A stretch of 50,063 bases of DNA from JAJXSS01 sp964547135 (GCA_964547135.1 CAZJMK010000026.1:1-50063); one strand, 5' to 3'; counted from the first letter of the stretch, positions 1 to 7,849 are shown. A program made the numbers and translations. The notes: a model not told the origin generated them from the letters alone.

Positions 1-76
1 GCTTGGGGCTTGGGGCTTGGGGCTTGGGGCTTGGGGCTTGGGGCTTGGGGCTTGGGGCTTGGGGCTTGGGGCTTGG
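1..76. repeat. 7-bp tandem repeat array GCTTGGG
   Basis: About 10.9 perfect copies of the heptamer GCTTGGG run from the window edge to GCTTGGCAAATC, so the array is probably longer to the left. The exit sequence CTTGGCAAATC is also the exit of a D-type repeat at 9370-9386, so the array may be a slippage expansion of a D module end (inference). Short open frames over it encode only Gly-Leu-Ala-Trp low-complexity sequence and are not genes. Confidence 0.9.
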
Positions 77-101
77 CAAATCATATAGGCATGTACTATT
101 T

Positions 102-124
102 CCCAGCTCCCAGCTCCCAGCTCC
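102..124. repeat. Three tandem copies of CCCAGCT
   Basis: Three direct copies of the heptamer CCCAGCT lie between the GCTTGGG array and the 3' end of the PEP-CTERM gene. The unit has the same length as the neighbouring array but a different sequence. Confidence 0.75.
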
Positions 125-163
125 TACCATCGACCAACCTTCATCCGCGACAACAATCAACCC

Positions 164-1096
164 TCACCGGGCGCGACGCAACAGCGTCAGTGAACCCAGC
201 GTCAGCGGCACGATCGACAGCGGTTCGGGGATGGCGGTGTTTTCGATAACGATGTTATCCAGGTAAGCCGTGGCCGTACCTCCGCCGGGGGATAAAAATG
301 CAATGATGTCGGTGCCGGTGTTGGAAAAGGAAAACGGTGCCCCGGTGGTCATGATGCTGGTGGTGGATTGGCCGGTGGACAAGCGCGTGGCCTGCACCTC
401 CACGTTCGTCGCATCCTTCACGAAGGTCAGGGCGAAACGATACCATTCCGGGCCGCTGCCGCCGACGGGGCGTGAACCGTTGTTGGTGCCAACCGTGTCG
501 TAATCCCCAAGGTTAAAACCGGGTGCCCAGCCGGAGCCGGTGAAGCCGATGGCCTGGCCGGCGGCGATGCTGCTGAAAAAATTGCTGGTGCCACTGTCCC
601 CCGCGAAAAAGAACACGTCACTGGCACTGTCACCATCGTTAAGCGTATTGCGGGCAATGCCGACGATGAAATGGCGTGGCCCACCGCCATCACGCAGTGA
701 CACTCGCATGGTGCTGCCGCTGCCATTGCCCGGCGTGGTGAACGCATCGACACGCAAATCAAAACTCACGCGCAAGACTTCCTGCCCAGCGGTGTTCATG
801 TTGAACGGGCTGAACGCAGATACACCGAAGTTGAGCGAGGTGTTGGAGGCATCGCCGCCGACGGTGGAGGTGTCCACCATGCCGATGGACGGAGCACCGT
901 TGCCGACGTTCGCGTTGATGGCGATGTTGCTGTTGATGAAATTAGCGACAAACCAGTTCACGCCACTGTTGGGGACTGCTCCGTTAAGTTCGCCGTCAAA
1001 ATTGTCCTGATAGACCACGCCCGCCTGTGCCAGCCCTGCTGACAGGCCGACCAACCCTGCCATGATTGCCGTCACTTGCTTTCTTGAATTCCGCAT
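164..1096 (-). CDS. PEP-CTERM domain secreted protein
   Basis: A 310-residue secreted protein of unknown specific role. Residues 1-25 form a signal peptide (charged start, hydrophobic core, ending AQA). The C-terminus reads IPEPLSIVPLTLG followed by a hydrophobic stretch and RRAR, which is the tripartite PEP-CTERM sorting signal recognised by exosortase. The body is rich in Gly, Ser, Thr and Asn, with beta-type pattern (VYQDNFDGELNG near the start), resembling concanavalin-like or discoidin-like surface proteins of Planctomycetota. The start is firm because AAGGAGG lies 6 bases upstream of the ATG. It stands alone here, with no exosortase gene in the window. Sorting class is confident; the function of the body is not known. 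Confidence 0.9.
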   Translation of the reverse strand: MRNSRKQVTAIMAGLVGLSAGLAQAGVVYQDNFDGELNGAVPNSGVNWFVANFINSNIAINANVGNGAPSIGMVDTSTVGGDASNTSLNFGVSAFSPFNMNTAGQEVLRVSFDLRVDAFTTPGNGSGSTMRVSLRDGGGPRHFIVGIARNTLNDGDSASDVFFFAGDSGTSNFFSSIAAGQAIGFTGSGWAPGFNLGDYDTVGTNNGSRPVGGSGPEWYRFALTFVKDATNVEVQATRLSTGQSTTSIMTTGAPFSFSNTGTDIIAFLSPGGGTATAYLDNIVIENTAIPEPLSIVPLTLGSLTLLRRAR

Positions 1097-1461
1097 CGCT
1101 TGCCTCCTTCTCCGTTAGGGGATGTGAAAACCAACACGTTAAACCTACCAACCATCAACCACGCTCAACCATTGCCAGCCAATGTTCAATCCACGAACGC
1201 TGAAAAACCACGAACAAAATCTATATGGATATAATTTATACTTTGTATCGATACTTTTCAAGGATCAGCGCCTATTTTCATTAAAATTTTTTAAATTATT
1301 TCAAATAAACGTTTTACGTATCACAATGAGGTGAAATGAACTGCTGAATCCGAATTTTTCAATCCCGCTATCGACAAAAAACCACGTTTTCGGGAGTTGG
1401 TTTGCGTGATGTTTGACTCGGATGCGACTAGCATTGATGCCCTGAAAAAAAGGAGTTCACC
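1097..1461. other. Intergenic region between divergent genes
   Basis: This 365-base stretch separates the divergently transcribed PEP-CTERM gene and the small membrane protein gene, so promoters of both should lie here. Positions about 1210-1320 are clearly AT-rich with TATAATTTATAC-like words, a plausible promoter zone for the minus-strand gene. I see no convincing gene and no copy of the dispersed repeat modules, which is unusual for this window. Confidence 0.6.
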
Positions 1462-1854
1462 TTGATCAAAAACACCTTGATTGCTGCGTTGGTACTGATC
1501 GTTTTGGGGTTGGGGGCAGCCATGATCTTTCAACAGAAAACCGCGCTGATCCCTGCCTACTTCGGGGCACCGCTGCTCTTGTGCGGCCTGCTCTCCATGC
1601 GTGAAGCCTGGCGCAAGCACGCCATGCACGCGGCCTCCATCATCGCGCTGCTGGGCACGGTGTTACCAGGGTTCATGCTGATCCGTGTGTTGATCCAAGT
1701 CGCCGGCGGAGGTGAAATCGCCCGCCCCATCGCCGTTGGCCTGCAAGCCGCCATGGCCGTGGTCTGCGGCGTGTTCCTGGTGCTCTGCATTCAATCCTTC
1801 ATCCAGGCACGAAGGAATCGCGCCGCAAGTTCACCCACGACCTCCAAATCATAA
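1462..1854 (+). CDS. Small integral membrane protein, unknown function
   Basis: A 130-residue protein with about four hydrophobic segments: roughly 5-24, 30-46, 58-82 and 89-112, with a short basic C-terminal tail (QARRNR). I do not recognise a family motif; small uncharacterised inner-membrane proteins of this layout are common in Planctomycetota. The start is a TTG, chosen because AGGAG sits 6 bases upstream. No signal peptidase site is evident. It is followed 10 bases later by a J-type hairpin with a T-rich tail that probably ends the transcript. Gene reality is well supported by ribosome site, hydrophobic pattern and terminator; function cannot be given. Confidence 0.7.
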   Translation: MIKNTLIAALVLIVLGLGAAMIFQQKTALIPAYFGAPLLLCGLLSMREAWRKHAMHAASIIALLGTVLPGFMLIRVLIQVAGGGEIARPIAVGLQAAMAVVCGVFLVLCIQSFIQARRNRAASSPTTSKS

Positions 1855-1863
1855 AACTAGGCT

Positions 1864-1896
1864 TGAACTTCTCACCCGCGTGAAGTTCATTTCTTG
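1864..1896 (+). terminator. J-type hairpin, probable terminator
   Basis: TGAACTT-CTCAC / GTGAAGTTCA forms a stem with a two-base bulge, followed by TTTCTT. Related hairpins at 4760-4785 and 20325-20352 define family J. Confidence 0.6.
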
Positions 1897-1911
1897 CAAT
1901 ACCGGTGTCGC

Positions 1912-2062
1912 TCAGAGCCACGAGCGGAAGCGAGTGGTTCTTTGAATACACCGCTCACTTCCGTTCGCGGCTCTGAATCGCGGCGGTTCTTTGAAAAAAC
2001 AAGACACCGCTCATTACCATTCGCGGCTCAGAACAACTCGACTTCCGTTCGCGGCGCTGAGT
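1912..2062. repeat. Inverted and direct repeats around CGGCTCTGA
   Basis: TCAGAGCCACGAGCGGAAG pairs with the later CTTCCGTTCGCGGCTCTGA (arms 1912-1937 and 1951-1976), giving a long stem whose few differences are mostly G-T compatible. Two further partial copies of the right arm follow: CGCTCATTACCATTCGCGGC and CGACTTCCGTTCGCGGCGCTGA. The word GGTTCTTTGAA occurs after two arms. A transcribed copy could fold. No gene is supported in 1855-2091. Confidence 0.65.
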
Positions 2063-2091
2063 TCAATCATGAACGCAAATGGCCAAAAACT

Positions 2092-3279
2092 TCACCGCAA
2101 CCCCGTATGCCCAAACCCCCGGGCCGGGCTGTCATCCTTCAAATTGAAATCACCCTCCGCAGGGTTGACCAGCAACGGGTCACTCCCGAACCGGTCCCCC
2201 ACCTGCACCATCGGCCCGGCAATCCGCACCCTGCTCTGCCCCGGCTGATTCTCGCAATACCAAAAGTTCCGCGCAAACGTAAACGAAGCCGGGTGCGTCC
2301 CCGCCCCGACATTCACCGCACCCTCCGGCGACATCTGCTCACTGCGAAACACAATTAAATTATCCGTGAACACTCCCCCCGCACACGCCTTGAACATCTC
2401 CCCTTGCGCATCCTGCAACACCCGCACGATCCACTTGCCCGGCTGATAAAACGTGTTGAACCGCACCAACCCGTCCTGTGCCGAGGCAAACGCAATCGGG
2501 GCCTCACTCCCCACAAAAACAGACCCCTCCACCGTCACGTCACGGGCTTCATACCCCATGATCCTGCGCGGCCTGAAAAACTCATGACCCGTGCGTCCGC
2601 CGATGTTCACCCCCCGCTGCCCGGCATCTTCAAATCGACATCGATGAATCACAATCTGTGTCGAACCGCCTTTGACCTGAATCCCAACAGCCGAGGGCTT
2701 GAGCTTGTCGCCACGCAAAGTGGTGTGCGTGATGCGACCCCGATGACAGCCGACCATATCAATGCCCGCTGCACTACTGCCCCAGTTTTCAATCAGGCAA
2801 TGCGTCACTTCAAAATCAAACACGCCTGACAACTTGATCCCAGCGGCATGATTTTCACGGCTGAGGTTGCGCACCGTGACATGTCGCAACACGATCATCG
2901 TCGTCGGCTGCTGGGCATTGCCTGCATCATCAATATTCACCCCGTTGTTTTTCGCGCCATCGAAAACAAGGTGATGCAGTTCGACATACGCAACCCCGCT
3001 GAGTTTCAAGCCTTCGTTGCCGCCTACGAAAACCGGGGGGTTGGCCGGGTCGTCTGCGGTGATGATGATCGGTGCTTCGCCGGTCCCACGCAGGTTGGCA
3101 AAAAACAGGTTGCCTTCGTATTGACCGGGTGCGATGCGCACGGTCGTACCGGGTTGTGCCTGCCGCACCGCTTGGATCAACGCAGCACGATCGCACACCA
3201 CATGTACCAGTTCCGCCTGCGCTGTTACCGCAAGCGACCAACTGAGCATGAGGATGTACCAACCAACCATCAGTTTCAT
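2092..3279 (-). CDS. Secreted right-handed parallel beta-helix protein
   Basis: A 395-residue protein. Residues 1-22 (MKLMVGWYILML... ending TAQA) are a signal peptide. The body shows the successive short beta turns of a pectate-lyase-like beta-helix: VRIAPGQYEGNLFFANLRG, GVAYVELHHLVFDG, VLRHVTVRNLS, FEVTHCLIENW, GRITHTTLRG, IVIHRCRFEDAG, DVTVEGSVFVGS. The order matches polysaccharide-lyase or poly-epimerase-like helices, but I cannot name catalytic residues or substrate. A longer frame reaches upstream to 3348, but that extension lies inside an A-type repeat (3297-3372), so I start at the ATG preceding the signal peptide. Fold is confident; enzymatic activity is open. Confidence 0.82.
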   Translation of the reverse strand: MKLMVGWYILMLSWSLAVTAQAELVHVVCDRAALIQAVRQAQPGTTVRIAPGQYEGNLFFANLRGTGEAPIIITADDPANPPVFVGGNEGLKLSGVAYVELHHLVFDGAKNNGVNIDDAGNAQQPTTMIVLRHVTVRNLSRENHAAGIKLSGVFDFEVTHCLIENWGSSAAGIDMVGCHRGRITHTTLRGDKLKPSAVGIQVKGGSTQIVIHRCRFEDAGQRGVNIGGRTGHEFFRPRRIMGYEARDVTVEGSVFVGSEAPIAFASAQDGLVRFNTFYQPGKWIVRVLQDAQGEMFKACAGGVFTDNLIVFRSEQMSPEGAVNVGAGTHPASFTFARNFWYCENQPGQSRVRIAGPMVQVGDRFGSDPLLVNPAEGDFNLKDDSPARGFGHTGLR

Positions 3280-3296
3280 GATGTTTGCCGACGCAT

Positions 3297-3372
3297 GACG
3301 CCGTGCCCTTTTGGGCCGGATGGTTGCGTGATCCATCGATCCAAGCAATCCGGGGCTAAAGCCCTCGGCGTC
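3297..3372. repeat. A-type four-way-junction palindrome, copy 1
   Basis: Outer arms GACGCCG / CGGCGTC, side hairpins GCCC-TTTT-GGGC and GGGCTAAAGCCC, inner arms CCGGAT / ATCCGG. It lies between the divergent beta-helix and atpG genes. Confidence 0.85.
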
Positions 3373-3387
3373 ATGGGTTTGGTTCCG

Positions 3388-3428
3388 TCACTCGACCACT
3401 CGGCCACTTCTTTCATCCCACTTGGCCC
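3388..3428. repeat. H-type repeat
   Basis: TCACTCGACCACTCGGCCACTT and a partial second unit (CACTTGGCC). It lies about 30 bases before the atpG start. Confidence 0.6.
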
Positions 3429-3460
3429 CACGACCCATTCAGGGCTATCATAGTCCCGCT

Positions 3461-4354
3461 ATGCCAAAGACACGTGAAATTCGCGGTCGCATTCGTGCGG
3501 TGACCAACATCCAGCGCATCACCAAAACGATGCAGATGATCGCCACCGCCCGCTTCCAGGCTGCCCAGCGTCGCGCTGTGGCCAGCAAACCCTTTGCCCA
3601 GCATATCGCCCGCATGGTCGGCGAGCTGACCCAAACCCTGGCCTGTGCAGGTGACGCCCAGTTGTCACACCCTTTGCTGCAAGCCCCGCAACCGCCGGTC
3701 GGCAAAACCTGCATTCTCGTGCTCACATCCAATCGCGGTCTCTGTGGCGGGTACAACGCCAACCTGCTGCGCACCTTCACCGCCACGCTCAAACAGATGA
3801 CCGGGGCCGATGTCGAAATCGTCGGCAAAAAGGGCGTTGCTTACTGCAAGTTCAACCGCATTCCCGTCGCTTCGGTACACACCCAGTTCACCGACCGCCC
3901 CACTTATGAACAGGTCGAAGCCCTGGCGCAACGCTACATGGACCTTTTCATCGCCGGCAAGTACGACAGCATTCACGTGCTCTACATGAGCTTTATTTCC
4001 ATGTCTCGGCAAACCCCGCAGGTGACCCAACTACTCCCCCTGCAACCCCCCACCGCAACCGACAGCTCTGCCGGCGATGCAGCATCAACCACCAACAGTC
4101 AGTACGACTTTTACCCCGACCCGGCCCAGTTGCTCAATGAGCTTTTGCCCATCACGGTGAAAACGACTTTGTTCCAATGTTTTAACGAAGCGGTGGTGAG
4201 TGAGCAGATCGCCCGCATGGTGGCCATGAAGTCGGCAACCGATGCAGCGAAAAAGATGAAGGGTTCACTGACTCGCAAATACAACCGCGCCCGTCAGACC
4301 GCCATCACCACCGAACTGATGGAAGTCATCAGCGGTGCAGCCAGTGTTTCGTGA
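3461..4354 (+). CDS. atpG: F-type ATP synthase gamma subunit
   Basis: Gamma is the rotating central stalk of F1, coupling proton flow through Fo to ATP formation in the alpha-beta hexamer. The 297-residue product has the N-terminal coiled helix (REIRGRIRAVTNIQRITKTM), the hallmark LTSNRGLCGGYNANL at about residues 90-104, and the C-terminal helix ending TELMEVISGAAS, all standard for the family and of usual length (about 290). The start ATG gives the conserved MPKTREIRGRI. A low-complexity loop (PPTATDSSAGDAASTTNS, about 195-215) is an insertion. The other atp genes are not adjacent: upstream is a beta-helix gene and downstream only an AtpZ-like gene, so the operon is split. Identity is very secure. 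Confidence 0.97.
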   Translation: MPKTREIRGRIRAVTNIQRITKTMQMIATARFQAAQRRAVASKPFAQHIARMVGELTQTLACAGDAQLSHPLLQAPQPPVGKTCILVLTSNRGLCGGYNANLLRTFTATLKQMTGADVEIVGKKGVAYCKFNRIPVASVHTQFTDRPTYEQVEALAQRYMDLFIAGKYDSIHVLYMSFISMSRQTPQVTQLLPLQPPTATDSSAGDAASTTNSQYDFYPDPAQLLNELLPITVKTTLFQCFNEAVVSEQIARMVAMKSATDAAKKMKGSLTRKYNRARQTAITTELMEVISGAASVS

Positions 4355-4355
4355 T

Positions 4356-4458
4356 GATGATGGATCATGGATAAAGGATCATGGATAATGTTCATACCAA
4401 AACCGACTGGGTGAACATCTCCGTACATTATCCTTGATACATCATCCATTATCCATCC
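4356..4458. repeat. F-type hairpin of ATGGATAATGGATAA words, copy 1
   Basis: GGATCATGGATAA words on the left oppose TTATCC...CATCCATTATCCATCC on the right. The element fills the space between atpG and the AtpZ-like gene. A second copy lies at 45728-45826. Confidence 0.75.
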
Positions 4459-4464
4459 TTTTTC

Positions 4465-4689
4465 ATGCAACCCAAGCCCCCCACACGACGCAAGCAGGAA
4501 CCCTCCCCCTGGCTCCTCGTCGGCACGGGCTTGGAACTGGCAGCCTTGGTGCTGATATTCGCCTGGGGCGGGCATTGGCTCGACGGCAAGTGGGGCACCG
4601 ACCCCTGGCTCACGCTCACCGGTGCAGCCATCGGCATCCTCGGCGGCATGGTCCACCTCTGGCAGGTCGGCTCCCGCTTTTTCAAATAA
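4465..4689 (+). CDS. AtpZ/AtpI-like membrane protein
   Basis: A 74-residue protein with a Pro/Lys/Arg-rich N-terminus (MQPKPPTRRKQEPSP) and two transmembrane helices (about 18-38 and 46-66). The pattern of Gly-Gly-x-x-Leu-Asp (GGHWLDGKWG) between them, and a Gly-rich second helix (GAAIGILGGMVHL), is that of the AtpZ/AtpI family, which assists assembly of the Fo c-ring or carries magnesium. Proximity to atpG (110 bases, same strand) supports the call. The ATG follows a hairpin region, and no strong ribosome site is visible. Symbol left blank because AtpI and AtpZ cannot be separated here. Confidence 0.75.
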   Translation: MQPKPPTRRKQEPSPWLLVGTGLELAALVLIFAWGGHWLDGKWGTDPWLTLTGAAIGILGGMVHLWQVGSRFFK

Positions 4690-4759
4690 ACCACTGACCA
4701 CGCGCAGCAGCCCAGCGATTGCTTGAAGCCCCGCGCCTGATCTACCTGCTCTTCACGCC

Positions 4760-4785
4760 TGAACTTCACGTCCGCGTGAAGTTCG
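4760..4785 (+). terminator. J-type hairpin, possible terminator
   Basis: Perfect 10-bp stem GAACTTCACG / CGTGAAGTTC with a TCCG loop, followed by GGGATTCTTT. It lies 70 bases after the AtpZ-like gene and shares the flank CACGCCTGAAC with the copy near 20322. Confidence 0.55.
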
Positions 4786-4857
4786 GGATTCTTTGCCACC
4801 AACCACCTGAATCGTGCCGCTGTTGCTATGATGCCGAGGTGGGTCCATCGCTTCACC

Positions 4858-4931
4858 GGGCGGTTAGCTCAGTTGGCCAGAGCGCGTCCCTTACAAGGAT
4901 GAGGTCACAGGTTCGAGCCCTGTACCGCCCA
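4858..4931 (+). tRNA. tRNA-Val (anticodon TAC)
   Basis: The cloverleaf is complete: acceptor GGGCGGT / ACCGCCC with discriminator A, D stem GCTC / GAGC, anticodon stem CGTCC / GGATG around loop CTTACAA (anticodon TAC), and T arm ACAGG-TTCGAGC-CCTGT. It is 74 bases long. The 3' CCA is not encoded (TTG follows), so it must be added after transcription. Confidence 0.97.
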
Positions 4932-5243
4932 TTGATTGTTCTTTCACTTCCGCGCACGTATTTCGCCTTTGCCTGCAAGCATAGAAAAGAGAATAAGTGC
5001 ATTGATATATGAACAAACCGACCACCTGCAAAAGTGGTGTAGCCGGTCGGGTGATTGTTGGTCGCTGTTGCCATGTCGGCGCACCTTGTTAATACCTGAA
5101 CGCATCATCATAACCTTGCCACCCATACATTCGGTGACAACATCATCATTTGCATCACCATCGCCGCTGTCCGCACCTGAACCTGCTTTTCTCTGCCCGG
5201 CTCGTTACACTGATGCGGTTTCATGGAAAGAAGGGAACAGACC
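4932..5243. other. Intergenic region without a supported gene
   Basis: 312 bases between tRNA-Val and rpiB. An imperfect hairpin lies at about 5018-5053 (ACCGACCACC with CCGGTCGGGT around a CAAAAG loop). No dispersed module and no credible gene is seen; short frames here lack ribosome sites. Confidence 0.55.
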
Positions 5244-5690
5244 ATGCCGGTGATAGCAGTAGCAGCCGATCATGCCGGATTTCCGCTCAAGGCCCAGGCC
5301 GTGAAGGAATTGACTGCGTTGGGGTGGCAGGTGTTGGACCTTGGGCCCGTGCAGCCGGACCCGTTGGATGATTACCCCGACTTTGCCGCAGCCGTGGCCA
5401 AAGCGGTGCAAAGCGGGCAGGCCCAGCGCGGGCTGGTGCTTTGCGGTTCAGGGGTCGGGGCGTGCGTGGCTGCCAACAAGTTCAAGGGCGTGCGCGCCTG
5501 TTTGTGTCACGACACGTACAGTGCCGGGCAGGGCGTTGAACACGATGACATGAACGTGCTATGCATCGGCGGTCGCATCATCGGTCCAGCCCTGTTCAGC
5601 GAGTTGCTGCGTGCTTTTGCCCATGCCAGGTTCAGCGGTGAACCCCGCCATGTGCGACGGTTGAAGAAGGTCATTGCCTTCGAGCAGTAA
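5244..5690 (+). CDS. rpiB: Ribose-5-phosphate isomerase B
   Basis: Interconverts ribulose 5-phosphate and ribose 5-phosphate in the pentose phosphate pathway. The 148-residue product has the RpiB/LacAB fold signatures: AADHAGFPLKAQ near the start, the phosphate and general-base region LVLCGSGVGACVAANK at about residues 64-79, and CHDTYSAGQGVEHDDMNVLCIGGR following. The ATG at 5244 was chosen because GAAGGGA precedes it and it gives the conserved MPVIAVAADHAG; an in-frame ATG 21 bases earlier adds only MERREQT. The active-site Cys is in CGSGVG. Family assignment is secure; some RpiB relatives act on allose or galactose phosphates. Confidence 0.93.
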   Translation: MPVIAVAADHAGFPLKAQAVKELTALGWQVLDLGPVQPDPLDDYPDFAAAVAKAVQSGQAQRGLVLCGSGVGACVAANKFKGVRACLCHDTYSAGQGVEHDDMNVLCIGGRIIGPALFSELLRAFAHARFSGEPRHVRRLKKVIAFEQ

Positions 5691-5729
5691 GCAAGTGGTT
5701 GACGAGCTGCCGGTGGCACACATGTTGTT

Positions 5730-5792
5730 GATGCCGTGCCCTTCAGGGCCGGATGGTTGAGTTTGAAATCCGGGGCTAAAGCCCTCGGCGTC
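5730..5792. repeat. A-type four-way-junction palindrome, copy 2
   Basis: GATGCCG / CGGCGTC outer arms, GCCCTTCAGGGC and GGGCTAAAGCCC side hairpins, CCGGAT / ATCCGG inner arms. It starts 39 bases after the rpiB stop. Confidence 0.85.
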
Positions 5793-5804
5793 AGTGGTTG
5801 TGTC

Positions 5805-5925
5805 ATTTGGCCACTTGGCCACGTCATTCGAATACCCAAGCCCTCGGCCTATCGGCCTCGTTCTTGGCTTGGTTTCACGAAATTCGAAATTCTTCTGCCG
5901 CTTGGCCACGTCTTTTGGCTTGAAT
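5805..5925. repeat. Composite of H, D and I modules
   Basis: H-like TTTGGCCACTTGGCCACGTC is followed by D copy 1 (GAATACCCAAGCCCTCGGCC ... TTCTTGGCTTGG, 5830-5872), I-like ACGAAATTCGAAATTCTT and a second H-like CGCTTGGCCACGTC. It sits directly upstream of pyrG. Confidence 0.75.
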
Positions 5926-5953
5926 CTCTCTGCCCGGCGCGGTACGGTAGGTC

Positions 5954-7789
5954 ATGCCCACCGAATCCCCCAGTACGCAGGAATTGCTCTCCTCCGTTGG
6001 TTCCAAGTCCCAGGAAACCGAGTTTTTCAACCCCGTGCCCCCCGGCTATGTGCGCGGCCGACATCGTTACGTGGCTGTGTTCGGCACGGTCATGTCGGGT
6101 CTGGGCAAGGGCATCTTTTCCAGTTCGCTTGCCAAGCTGCTCAAGGACAAAGGCCTGACCATCGCCCCCATCAAAATGGAGGGCTACCTCAACATCGACT
6201 CAGGTACGCTCAACCCCTATCGCCACGGCGAGGTGTTCGTGCTCGACGATGGGCTTGAAACCGACATGGACCTGGGCACCTACGAACGACTGCTCGATCA
6301 GAACCTGACGCGCGACAATTACACCACCAGCGGGCAGATTTTCCGGCGTGTGCTGGACAAGGAACGTCACGGCGAATACCTGGGCCGCGATGTGCAGATG
6401 ATTCCGCATGTCACCGGCGAAGTGAAATACATGCTCCGCAACCTGGCAGTCAAGCAAAACGCTGACGTGGTGTTCGTTGAGGTCGGCGGAACCGTCGGCG
6501 ATTACGAAAACGGCTTTTACATCGAAGCCCTCCGCGAACTGGCCTTCGAAGAAGACCCCGGCAGTGTCTGTTTTGTCGCCCTCACTTACGTGATCGAACC
6601 GCAGGCGTTGGGCGAGCAAAAATCCAAGGCGGCGCAGCTGGGCTTGAAAAAGTTACTGGAAGCGGGCATTCAGCCCAACATCATTGCCTGTCGCGCCAAA
6701 AACCCGGTGACCAGCACGGTGATGCAGAAAATCGCCATGTTCAGCAACGTGCCTTTGCGCCGCGTGGTGAGCATGCACGATCGCACCAGCATTTACACCA
6801 TTCCCGATTCGCTGCGGGAAAGCGGGCTGGACCGTGAAGTGCTGACGATTTTGAACCTGCACGAGCGGGTGAATCAGGTCAATGAAGATCAGCAGCGCGA
6901 ACTGTGGCGCGGGTTTGTCACGCGCATCACCGCCCGGCGCAAACATGCCGTGCAGGTGGGCATCACCGGTAAATACGCTGCCCTGCGCGATGCCTATGCC
7001 TCGATCGACAAAGCCCTGGAACATGCGGGCACGCATCTGTCGGCTGACGTGGACATCAAATGGATCGACACCATCAGCATGGACCCCAAGCAGGCCCCGC
7101 GCATGCTCGAAGGGCTGGATGCGGTGATCGTGCCCGGCGGATTCGGCTCACGCGGCACCGAGGGCAAAATCGCCTGCATCAGGCATTGTCGTGAAAACAA
7201 AATTCCGTTTCTGGGCATCTGCTTCGGCTTTCAAATGGCGGTGATCGAATTCGCCCGGCATGTCTGTTTATTGAGTGGCGCCAACACCTCGGAAATTGAT
7301 CAGGGCACGACGCACCCGGTGATCGACCTGTTGCCCGAACAGAAAAAAATCGAAGGGCTGGGCGGCAACATGCGCCTCGGTGGGCAGGATGTGCTCATCA
7401 AAGCCAACACCCTTGCAGCGTTTTTGTTTGCGGAAAATGCCCTGGGTTACACGGGGGCAGCGGGCAACAGTGACTACACCATTCGTGAACGGTTCCGTCA
7501 TCGCTATGAGGTGAATCCGCCGTTTATTGCGAAGTTGGAGGAAAAGGGTTTGGTGTTTTCGGGGCGACACCCGGTGCATCCGATCATGCAGATATTGGAA
7601 CTGCCCCTGCACATGCACCCCTATTTCGTGGCCGGGCAGTTTCACCCGGAATTGACCAGCAGACCACTGCGACCGCAACCGATGTTTGCAGGGTTGGTGG
7701 CCGCGGCGATCCGTCATGCCCACCCGCAGACCCCGGCCCACGACATCACCGACCGCTGGCTGCCCAGCGCAACCTTGTCAGCGGTGTAA
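5954..7789 (+). CDS. pyrG: CTP synthase, divergent form
   Basis: Forms CTP from UTP, ATP and glutamine. The 611-residue product has an N-terminal synthetase domain with P-loop-like FGTVMSGLGKGIFSSSLAKL (about 43-62), the metal region HGEVFVLDDGLETDMDLG, FVEVGGTVGDYE, and a C-terminal class I glutaminase with nucleophile GICFGFQ and FHPE. The N-terminus is about 35 residues longer than usual (MPTESPSTQELL...). Several normally invariant words differ: MEGYLNIDSGTLNPYRHGE replaces the usual LDPYINVDPGTMSPFQHGE, and EQKSKAAQLGLKKLL replaces the usual TKPTQHSVKELL. All catalytic elements remain, so it should be active. Identity is secure; regulation may differ. Confidence 0.95.
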   Translation: MPTESPSTQELLSSVGSKSQETEFFNPVPPGYVRGRHRYVAVFGTVMSGLGKGIFSSSLAKLLKDKGLTIAPIKMEGYLNIDSGTLNPYRHGEVFVLDDGLETDMDLGTYERLLDQNLTRDNYTTSGQIFRRVLDKERHGEYLGRDVQMIPHVTGEVKYMLRNLAVKQNADVVFVEVGGTVGDYENGFYIEALRELAFEEDPGSVCFVALTYVIEPQALGEQKSKAAQLGLKKLLEAGIQPNIIACRAKNPVTSTVMQKIAMFSNVPLRRVVSMHDRTSIYTIPDSLRESGLDREVLTILNLHERVNQVNEDQQRELWRGFVTRITARRKHAVQVGITGKYAALRDAYASIDKALEHAGTHLSADVDIKWIDTISMDPKQAPRMLEGLDAVIVPGGFGSRGTEGKIACIRHCRENKIPFLGICFGFQMAVIEFARHVCLLSGANTSEIDQGTTHPVIDLLPEQKKIEGLGGNMRLGGQDVLIKANTLAAFLFAENALGYTGAAGNSDYTIRERFRHRYEVNPPFIAKLEEKGLVFSGRHPVHPIMQILELPLHMHPYFVAGQFHPELTSRPLRPQPMFAGLVAAAIRHAHPQTPAHDITDRWLPSATLSAV

Positions 7790-7817
7790 TTAGAAAGTGG
7801 TCGGGGCATTGCTGATG

Positions 7818-7843
7818 TTTAGCGCGGACGCTTTGCGTCGGCG
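7818..7843. repeat. C-type hairpin, copy 1
   Basis: TTAGCGCGGACGCTTTGCGTCGG forms a stem GGACGC / GCGTC with a TTT loop. Related copies are at 32826-32852 and 40421-40450 in the opposite orientation. Confidence 0.75.
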
Positions 7844-7849
7844 TTTTGG

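Noticed and set aside
3..266. Gly-Leu-Ala-Trp repeat protein frames at the left end
   Set aside because: Arise from the GCTTGGG tandem array and run into the PEP-CTERM gene on the other strand; no ribosome site.
4719..5012. 97-codon plus-strand frame over the tRNA
   Set aside because: It includes the whole tRNA-Val gene and its hairpin flank, so it is not coding.
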